Under the pieces are notes generated by a model. The model saw only the letters and a list, made by a program, of their open reading frames with translations, had not been told where the DNA came from and did no database searches. From Candidatus Poseidoniales archaeon (GTDB lineage: Archaea; Thermoplasmatota; Poseidoniia; Poseidoniales; Poseidoniaceae): a stretch of 5,592 bases of DNA. The stretch spans positions 1,007 to 6,598 of the forward strand of contig DUCL01000039.1 in assembly GCA_012959845.1 (NCBI GenBank), given 5' to 3'. Within the stretch, counting starts at the first letter, position 1, and each line of letters starts with the position of its first letter. The position numbers and the translations under genes were made by a program. Of the stretch, positions 1 to 4,092 are shown piece after piece.

Positions 1-972
1 CAAATCACATATGAAGAATTACCAGTATTAGATGATTTGAGCCAACCAGGTGATGATTTAGAAAAACTGAGAGATGGTTCAGTCGATGCTGTACTAAGGA
101 TTACTATGGAGGAGGATATTTGGTATTATTCAATCCTCCATATGTCTACATCTGAACAATCAAGGGAGGCGAAATCAAGATTGTTGTATGACTTAAATGA
201 GTGGGAAAATGATGAAACAGCCGCGCGAATTGAAGCGGGGGGCCTTGATGTCAATTCAACCCTAGACCCATTGAGATGGGACGGAGATATTTCTCAAGCA
301 GATGTCGCAACTGATGGAGAGCAAGCCGGAATGGCATTATCTATGTTTATTCCACTGGTATTGGCTGTTTGGACATTCTCATCAGCAATTCAGCCTTCAA
401 TAGATATGACAGCAGGTGAACGAGAGAGAGGCACTCTAGAAGCGTTATTGAGCCTGCCTTGTACGCGTCTTGAATTATTATTCGGTAAGTGGTTAGCGGT
501 GGCTACTATTACGGGGGTGGGGGTATTGCTACAAATATTTGGCTTGTTATTTGCAATTGGATACCTCGCAAGTTCTAGTATCCTAGGGGTTCCAGAATTG
601 TCAACTTTGACAATAGCCCTAATAGTCGGTGCCATTATGTTATTTGCAGTAATGGTTGTTGCTATTGAACTAGCACTTGCAATGAGATCTCATAGTGTTA
701 AAGAGGCGGGAAGTATATTGGGACCTGCGATTATGCTAATTATTTTCCCCGCCTTATTCACACAGGTCATCAATTTGGATGGAATTGAATCATTTTGGTT
801 TGCAATTCCTGTTGTAAATATCCTACTTGCACTTAGAGAATTGTTAATGAATAGAATCATCCCATCTCATATCTTGATTTGGGTTGGCACTTCATTATTA
901 TATGCAATTATGGCTGCAAAATATGCATCTATGCAATTCAAGAGAGAAGATATTGTTACTTCACTTAGTTGA
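1..972 (+). CDS. ABC-2 type transporter permease, 5' end cut by window edge
   Basis: This is the membrane subunit of an ABC-2 family exporter of the NatB / ABC2_membrane_3 type; the substrate cannot be told from sequence. The frame is open from base 1, so the true start lies upstream and the TTG at base 37 is not taken as a start. The first ~108 codons are polar and acidic, consistent with the large extracytoplasmic loop between TM1 (outside the window) and TM2. About six hydrophobic segments follow, near codons 110-130, 166-190, 201-225, 239-257, 267-282 and 291-309. The family signature GERERGTLEALLSLP lies at codons 139-153, in the cytoplasmic coupling segment just after the first visible TM. 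The C-terminus is short and charged (FKREDIVTSLS). A partner ATPase is expected upstream but is not visible. The gene ends at TGA 970-972, directly against the stop of the convergent aminotransferase. The family call is firm; the role is unknown. Confidence 0.85.
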   Translation, partial: QITYEELPVLDDLSQPGDDLEKLRDGSVDAVLRITMEEDIWYYSILHMSTSEQSREAKSRLLYDLNEWENDETAARIEAGGLDVNSTLDPLRWDGDISQADVATDGEQAGMALSMFIPLVLAVWTFSSAIQPSIDMTAGERERGTLEALLSLPCTRLELLFGKWLAVATITGVGVLLQIFGLLFAIGYLASSSILGVPELSTLTIALIVGAIMLFAVMVVAIELALAMRSHSVKEAGSILGPAIMLIIFPALFTQVINLDGIESFWFAIPVVNILLALRELLMNRIIPSHILIWVGTSLLYAIMAAKYASMQFKREDIVTSLS

Positions 973-2253
973 TTATGAGGTAAAGTGAATTAGTGATTCT
1001 CTGACAATACCGATTATCAAATCAATTTCCTGTGAAGTAATTGCAAAGTGAGGTGTGAATCTCAGTGCATTCTTTCCGCCATGGATAACCCCTAAGCCTC
1101 TTTTTCTACACCATGGCTCAACCGCACCAAATCCAACTACTGGCAATACATCTGGCCTTAATTCTGCACTACACAATAGTCCCGTGCCCTGAACCAAAGT
1201 AATATATTCAGGGAATTCCTCGGCGAGTATGTTCAATTTGTCAACAAATTCTACACCTTTATCTCGGATATTTTTCCGCAATTCAGGAGTGATACGGTCA
1301 AGAACTGCAACTGCAGTTTCGAGTGCTCTTGGGTTAGTTGTCATGGTATTGCCATATATTCCAGAAACATATAGTGATGATGCTCTTTCATTCATACCAA
1401 GTACTGAAAGTGGGTATTGTCCTGCATTCATTGCCTTTGACCAAGTTTCCAAATCCGGTGCAAGACAATCTTGGAATCCTTGATAATCAACTATTGACAG
1501 ACAGCCCTGCCCCCTCAATCCAGCTTGAATAGAGTCGACGAGTAACATTGAGCCATGTTCTAATGTTAATCTTCTAGCCTCATCATAGAACGCACGTTCT
1601 ACGCACTGACCAGGATTGCCTTCACCTTGTACTGGCTCTATTGCCATCAATTCAATGAATTCTCCATTTGCCTCGGCATCTGAAAACACTTTCCTCAGGG
1701 CTTCAATATCATTTGGTGGAACGAGATACAAATTATCTCTATCTCTAAATGATGCGAGATTTTTGTCATAATTTGGTTTGCACGAATGTGAGATTTGTGC
1801 CGGACGTCCAGTCCTACCGTGGAATGCTTGTTCAATAGCGACCAGTTTGATGGTCTTTCCTTCATATCTGCCACCTGGCCCGGTCATTGTATTTGCGTTA
1901 GCATCTGAAATTCTTAATGAAACAGTTACCGCTTCTGAACCGCTATTCATGCAAATAAACCGATCAAATGGGCAACTCCCTCTGCTATGACCTAACTCTT
2001 TCTTCAAACGATCTGTCAATCTCTGTTGAGAGAATGAAGGAGTCATTACATTGGCCATAACCCAATTTTGCGACATAGCCTCAATTATTTCATCTGGTCC
2101 ATGCCCACCACCTAGCATTCCGTATCCACCATTATCGTGTAATACCGCTCCATGAGAAGTAATGACCCACGGCCCTCTAGCCGCAATGGCAACATAGGGA
2201 TTGACTGTAGCCGGATTGTAAAAATTGACATAGCCACTCTGCAGTTTAGTCAA
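973..2253 (-). CDS. Divergent class-III (fold type I) PLP-dependent aminotransferase
   Basis: This is a cytosolic aminotransferase of the acetylornithine / 4-aminobutyrate / lysine-epsilon class; the amino donor is not determinable. It is 426 aa, the normal family length. Visible motifs are the phosphate-binding NSGSEA (103-108), FHGRTG (144-149) with the aromatic that stacks on PLP, EPVQGEG (206-212), VDSIQAG (239-245) with D240 as the pyridine-nitrogen aspartate and Q243, the Schiff-base lysine K273 in WSKAMNAGQ, GNTMTTNP (301-308) and the substrate-carboxylate arginine R398 in LRFTPHF. The usual D-E-(V/I)-Q is D-S-I-Q here, and the following GxGRTG is GLRGQG, so it is a divergent subfamily. 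The proposed start is TTG at 2253-2251. No ATG or GTG precedes conserved sequence and an in-frame stop lies just upstream. No good Shine-Dalgarno is seen, but the start overlaps the end of the upstream small gene by 8 bases, so translational coupling is likely. The stop (TAA, 975-973) abuts that of the permease. Confidence 0.88.
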   Translation of the reverse strand: MTKLQSGYVNFYNPATVNPYVAIAARGPWVITSHGAVLHDNGGYGMLGGGHGPDEIIEAMSQNWVMANVMTPSFSQQRLTDRLKKELGHSRGSCPFDRFICMNSGSEAVTVSLRISDANANTMTGPGGRYEGKTIKLVAIEQAFHGRTGRPAQISHSCKPNYDKNLASFRDRDNLYLVPPNDIEALRKVFSDAEANGEFIELMAIEPVQGEGNPGQCVERAFYDEARRLTLEHGSMLLVDSIQAGLRGQGCLSIVDYQGFQDCLAPDLETWSKAMNAGQYPLSVLGMNERASSLYVSGIYGNTMTTNPRALETAVAVLDRITPELRKNIRDKGVEFVDKLNILAEEFPEYITLVQGTGLLCSAELRPDVLPVVGFGAVEPWCRKRGLGVIHGGKNALRFTPHFAITSQEIDLIIGIVRESLIHFTS

Positions 2254-2494
2254 TCTCAGGAGACATCAACAACTCCGAATCAAATTCATCTCTTAGCCCT
2301 AAATGATAGACATGGGCCTCTTCTATTGCCCTTGAAAGGTTGCTATCTAAGGTGATGAATTTGATTATTTCAGTATCGTTCAAACCGGATGTTTCGCAGA
2401 TGCCAGAATTTTTTCTGATGTCGAAAAGCAATTCCATTAGCGGCGCAATATCAGTACTCATCAAACGTTGTAAGCATAGGGGGGTTTTGAACAT
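2246..2494 (-). CDS. Small unrecognised acidic protein upstream of the aminotransferase
   Basis: This is an 82-residue frame starting at ATG 2494-2492 and ending at TAA 2248-2246. I do not recognise a family. The composition is acidic and leucine/isoleucine-rich with helix-like stretches (APLMELLFDIRKN; SRAIEEAHVYHLGLRDEFD). It has no signal peptide, no TM segment and no metal-binding motif; cysteines are at 7 and 33 only. It overlaps the aminotransferase start by 8 bases in a different frame, which argues that both are translated from one message. The same frame stays open for 18 codons upstream of the ATG (to TAA 2551-2549) but contains no ATG, GTG or TTG, so ATG 2494 is the only conventional start; only a weak AGAG precedes it. 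It could be a small partner of the aminotransferase, a decayed 5' remnant, or a chance frame. The overlap and the otherwise empty gap between divergent promoters favour a real gene. Confidence 0.55.
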   Translation of the reverse strand: MFKTPLCLQRLMSTDIAPLMELLFDIRKNSGICETSGLNDTEIIKFITLDSNLSRAIEEAHVYHLGLRDEFDSELLMSPEID

Positions 2495-2538
2495 TTTTAG
2501 AAGGACTCTTCTTTCATTATTGATAATGACCTGCTCGT

Positions 2539-2557
2539 TTACAAAATATTATTGTAA
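2539..2557. promoter_or_regulatory. Inverted repeat TTACAA-N7-TTGTAA (possible operator)
   Basis: The six-base arms TTACAA (2539-2544) and TTGTAA (2552-2557) flank an AT-only spacer, AATATTA. The element sits 45 bases upstream of the ATG of the minus-strand small gene, where a TATA element for leftward transcription would also lie (AATATT within the spacer). It has a different sequence from the two CT-centred palindromes to its right, so it could be a site for another regulator or simply an AT-rich promoter core. Weak evidence by itself. Confidence 0.3.
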
Positions 2558-2570
2558 TTGAACTGGCAAA

Positions 2571-2586
2571 TAATACTCTAGTATTA
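2571..2586. promoter_or_regulatory. Palindrome 1, TAATACT-CT-AGTATTA (candidate RHH operator)
   Basis: Perfect 7-base arms, 2571-2577 and 2580-2586, surround the two-base centre CT. The core ACTCTAGTA (2575-2583) is repeated exactly at 2597-2605 in palindrome 2, 22 bases away or about two helical turns, so the two sites face the same side of the helix. The region lies directly upstream of a gene for a ribbon-helix-helix protein, the usual place for an autoregulatory operator. The symmetry is seen; the binding protein is inferred. Confidence 0.55.
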
Positions 2587-2590
2587 CCTG

Positions 2591-2610
2591 AGTATTACTC
2601 TAGTAATACT
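2591..2610. promoter_or_regulatory. Palindrome 2, 9-base arms around CT (candidate RHH operator)
   Basis: Perfect 9-base arms, AGTATTACT (2591-2599) and AGTAATACT (2602-2610), flank the same CT centre as palindrome 1. The half-site AGTATTA therefore occurs four times in 40 bases: at 2571 (inverted), 2580, 2591 and 2604 (inverted). The right arm touches the TATA-like TTATAAT at 2610-2616, so a bound protein would cover the TFB-recognition (BRE) position and block promoter access. The alternative reading, an RNA hairpin in a leader, is less likely because the loop would be only two bases. Confidence 0.6.
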
Positions 2611-2616
2611 TATAAT
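2610..2616 (+). promoter_or_regulatory. TATA-like element of the preQ0 operon promoter
   Basis: TTATAAT lies directly after palindrome 2 and 21 bases before the ATG of the RHH gene. With the usual archaeal TATA-to-start distance, transcription would begin at about 2636-2642, giving an essentially leaderless message. A second candidate, AAATAATA at 2568-2575, would start transcription near 2595-2600, leave a ~40-base leader that includes the ribosome binding site at 2627-2630, and place palindrome 2 over the start point. The sequence does not decide between the two. Confidence 0.4.
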
Positions 2617-2626
2617 CTATTGAATA

Positions 2627-2630
2627 GAGG
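2627..2630 (+). promoter_or_regulatory. Ribosome binding site GAGG of the RHH gene
   Basis: GAGG is followed by 7 bases (ACAAAAC) and then ATG 2638. This spacing selects ATG 2638 over the in-frame TTG at 2620, which lies upstream of the site and would add six residues (MNRGQN) not expected before an RHH beta strand. Confidence 0.55.
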
Positions 2631-2637
2631 ACAAAAC

Positions 2638-2814
2638 ATGCCTAAGATATCCTTGGACATGCCGAGCCAATTAACCGAAGACTTACGCAAACACGTAGGT
2701 GATGACAAAAAATTTGTTAGTCTCGCAGATGCTGTAAGAACTGCTTGCAGGAAATTGTTAGATCAACTTGATGAAATTGACTCTAGGCACGGAAGAATTA
2801 CGCAGAAGGAGTGA
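2638..2814 (+). CDS. Ribbon-helix-helix (CopG/Arc-type) DNA-binding protein, probable operon autoregulator
   Basis: This is a 58-residue protein with the layout of an RHH monomer: a beta strand at residues 2-8 (PKISLDMP) whose side chains would insert in the major groove as a dimer ribbon, helix A at about 9-20 (PSQLTEDLRKHV), a loop, and helix B at about 28-48 (SLADAVRTACRKLLDQLDE). The segment FVSLADAVRTACRKLL matches the family pattern of (S/T)xxEAIRxALRxLL. A short charged tail follows, with no ligand or metal-binding domain such as that of NikR. The start ATG 2638 has GAGG at 7 bases; the TTG at 2620 is less likely. It is the first gene of the preQ0 operon, and its stop at 2812-2814 lies inside the folE ribosome binding region, so the two are coupled. 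Two palindromes just upstream are the natural candidate binding sites. An antitoxin role was considered, but no toxin gene is adjacent. The fold call is good; the regulatory role is inferred. Confidence 0.8.
   Translation: MPKISLDMPSQLTEDLRKHVGDDKKFVSLADAVRTACRKLLDQLDEIDSRHGRITQKE
2806..2814 (+). promoter_or_regulatory. Ribosome binding site AAGGAGTGA of folE
   Basis: A strong GGAG (2808-2811) lies 8 bases before ATG 2820. It overlaps the last codons of the RHH gene, so folE initiation is coupled to upstream translation. It rules out the in-frame GTG at 2811, which is part of the site itself. Confidence 0.75.
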
Positions 2815-2819
2815 TTTGT

Positions 2820-3392
2820 ATGACATCGAAACAACAAGCTGAATCTGCTATACAGACATTATTGGATTACCTAGAAGGTGATACTTCTGATAGAGAGGGA
2901 TTGATAAAGACTCCAAAAAGAGTAATTGATTCGTGGGATGAAGTGTTCGCTGGTTATGCTCAAAATGCTGAAGATATTCTCGAGGCTACTTTCAATGGAG
3001 AGGGTTATGATGGAATTGTGTTATTGAGAGATATAGAATTCCATTCTACTTGTGAGCATCATTTGCAGCCATTCAAGGGTAGGGCGCATGTTGCCTACAT
3101 TCCTACTGAACGGATTGTTGGAATCTCTAAATTAGCGCGAATTGTAGAACTTCATGGAAGAAGGTTACAGAACCAAGAGCGTATTACCAAAGGAATTGCC
3201 GATGATTTAGAAACTCACCTTTCTCCTCTTGGTTGTGCTGTGATTATTGAGGCTGCACATGGATGTATGCAATGCCGCGGTGTTGGAAAGCAGAATGCTA
3301 TAATGACAACATCATCGATGCGGGGTGTATTCTTTGATAAATCAGAGGCTAGAGCAGAATTAATGCAATTAATTCACAGCCGGCCACTGTGA
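2820..3392 (+). CDS. folE: GTP cyclohydrolase I, type IA (FolE)
   Basis: This cytosolic enzyme converts GTP to 7,8-dihydroneopterin triphosphate and formate, the entry step to preQ0 and also to folates. The protein is 190 aa from ATG 2820, the usual length for the bacterial/eukaryotic type. Family motifs in order are REGLIKTPKRV (25-35), STCEHHLQPFKG (76-87) with zinc ligand C78 and the catalytic/zinc histidine pair H80-H81, YIPTERIVGISKLARIVE (93-110), RRLQNQERIT (114-123), and IIEAAHGCMQCRGV (142-155) with the third zinc ligand C149 and H147. Nothing essential is missing. This is the zinc-dependent IA type, not the unrelated IB type (FolE2/MptA) that many archaea use, which is of note if the host is archaeal. 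It lies 5 bases after the RHH gene and 22 before queE. That placement says its main product goes to the deazaguanine pathway, though a folate role cannot be excluded. Confidence 0.95.
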   Translation: MTSKQQAESAIQTLLDYLEGDTSDREGLIKTPKRVIDSWDEVFAGYAQNAEDILEATFNGEGYDGIVLLRDIEFHSTCEHHLQPFKGRAHVAYIPTERIVGISKLARIVELHGRRLQNQERITKGIADDLETHLSPLGCAVIIEAAHGCMQCRGVGKQNAIMTTSSMRGVFFDKSEARAELMQLIHSRPL

Positions 3393-3400
3393 AATAAATA

Positions 3401-3407
3401 GGGAGGG
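3401..3407 (+). promoter_or_regulatory. Ribosome binding site GGGAGGG of queE, fixes a TTG start
   Basis: GGGAGGG is followed by 7 bases (AAAACTC) and TTG 3415. The first in-frame ATG (3484) has no comparable site, so this element supports the non-ATG start and the 23-residue N-terminal extension of QueE. Confidence 0.7.
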
Positions 3408-3414
3408 AAAACTC

Positions 3415-4080
3415 TTGAGTGACGAATTCGGTAATTGTGGTATTGCAGGGAATGCAACTGTTGACAATCCTGCAGACCTAGCCATGGAGTACAAGATTGT
3501 TGAAATTTTTCATTCAATACAGGGCGAGGGGGCAAAGTGTGGAATTCCACATGTTTTTGTTCGCTTTGGAAAATGTAATCTACAATGTGAATGGTGCGAT
3601 ACCGACTTTGAAACCTTTACTACAATGACTGCAATTGATATTTTGGCTGAAGTGCTTAAGTTTGATTGCAAGCGAATTATATTTACTGGAGGTGAGCCAA
3701 TGTTGAATGATCTATGGCCACTTCATCGCTTACTCAAAGCACGCGGCTATGAATTATCTTGCGAGAGCAATGGTACGATTGAGATTCCCGAAGGACTACT
3801 TGACTGGATAACCATCTCTCCTAAGGACCAAGAATACCCGAATGTATCGATTAGACAGCGAACAGGTGATGAACTAAAATGTGTATATGTTGGCCAGGAA
3901 CTATCCATGTACAATGAATTGAAGGAAGGTTTTGAGCATCTGTTTTTACAGCCTTGCTATATTCACTCAGAGGATGTCGCATGGAATGGAAAGAATTTCG
4001 CACTCACAGAAACTGTTGTAAAAAATAACCCTCAGTGGAGATTAAGTCTTCAAACTCATAAATGGATGGGCATAGATTAA
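3415..4080 (+). CDS. queE: 7-carboxy-7-deazaguanine (CDG) synthase, radical SAM (QueE)
   Basis: This enzyme converts 6-carboxy-5,6,7,8-tetrahydropterin to CDG by radical-SAM ring contraction, the third step to preQ0. The protein is 221 aa. FHSIQGEGAKCG (32-43) is the QueE N-terminal signature. The [4Fe-4S] ligands are C54, C58 and C61 in CNLQCEWC, the SAM-binding TGGEP is at 91-95, CESNG at 116-120, the segment ISPK at 134-137 and the C-terminal RLSLQTHKWMGID at 209-221 all match the family. Initiation at TTG 3415 is chosen because of the well-spaced GGGAGGG. It adds about 24 residues (with C8) before MEYKIVEIFHSIQGEG, where most homologues begin; if the ATG at 3484 is used instead, the protein is 198 aa. 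The gene ends 12 bases before queC. The cluster makes the protein oxygen-sensitive, which may bear on the MsrB domain fused to the next enzyme, although that link is speculative. Confidence 0.95.
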   Translation: MSDEFGNCGIAGNATVDNPADLAMEYKIVEIFHSIQGEGAKCGIPHVFVRFGKCNLQCEWCDTDFETFTTMTAIDILAEVLKFDCKRIIFTGGEPMLNDLWPLHRLLKARGYELSCESNGTIEIPEGLLDWITISPKDQEYPNVSIRQRTGDELKCVYVGQELSMYNELKEGFEHLFLQPCYIHSEDVAWNGKNFALTETVVKNNPQWRLSLQTHKWMGID

Positions 4081-4086
4081 GGAGGG
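4081..4086 (+). promoter_or_regulatory. Ribosome binding site GGAGGG of queC-msrB
   Basis: GGAGGG begins immediately after the queE stop codon and lies 6 bases before ATG 4093. No comparable site occurs ahead of the MsrB domain, so that domain is made only as part of the fusion. Confidence 0.75.
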
Positions 4087-4092
4087 CGATTT

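Noticed and set aside
37..972. TTG at 37 as the real start of the permease
   Set aside because: The frame is open to base 1 and the protein would lack TM1 of the fold; it is better read as a gene cut by the window edge.
1229..1990. Plus-strand frames inside the aminotransferase
   Set aside because: They are antisense to conserved aminotransferase motifs, with no ribosome binding sites or recognisable protein features.
2591..2610. Palindrome 2 as a terminator or leader hairpin
   Set aside because: It is AT-rich with only a two-base loop, has no following T tract, and likely lies at or upstream of the transcription start.
2571..2610. Start of a CRISPR or tandem-repeat array
   Set aside because: There are only two copies of a short core, palindromic and without unique spacers; it fits an operator better.
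2620..2637. TTG 2620 as start of the RHH protein
   Set aside because: It lies upstream of the GAGG site that is well spaced for ATG 2638, and RHH proteins usually begin just before the beta strand.
2495..2637. preQ1/preQ0 riboswitch ahead of the operon
   Set aside because: Either TATA candidate leaves at most a leader of about 40 bases, and no pseudoknot-like or A-rich preQ1 aptamer pattern is visible.
2638..2814. RHH protein as an antitoxin
   Set aside because: The next gene is folE and no toxin-like small gene lies on either strand next to it.
2811..2819. GTG 2811 as start of FolE, with a 4-base overlap of the RHH stop
   Set aside because: The GTG is part of the AAGGAGTGA ribosome binding site that positions ATG 2820; the overlap is tempting but the spacing favours the ATG.
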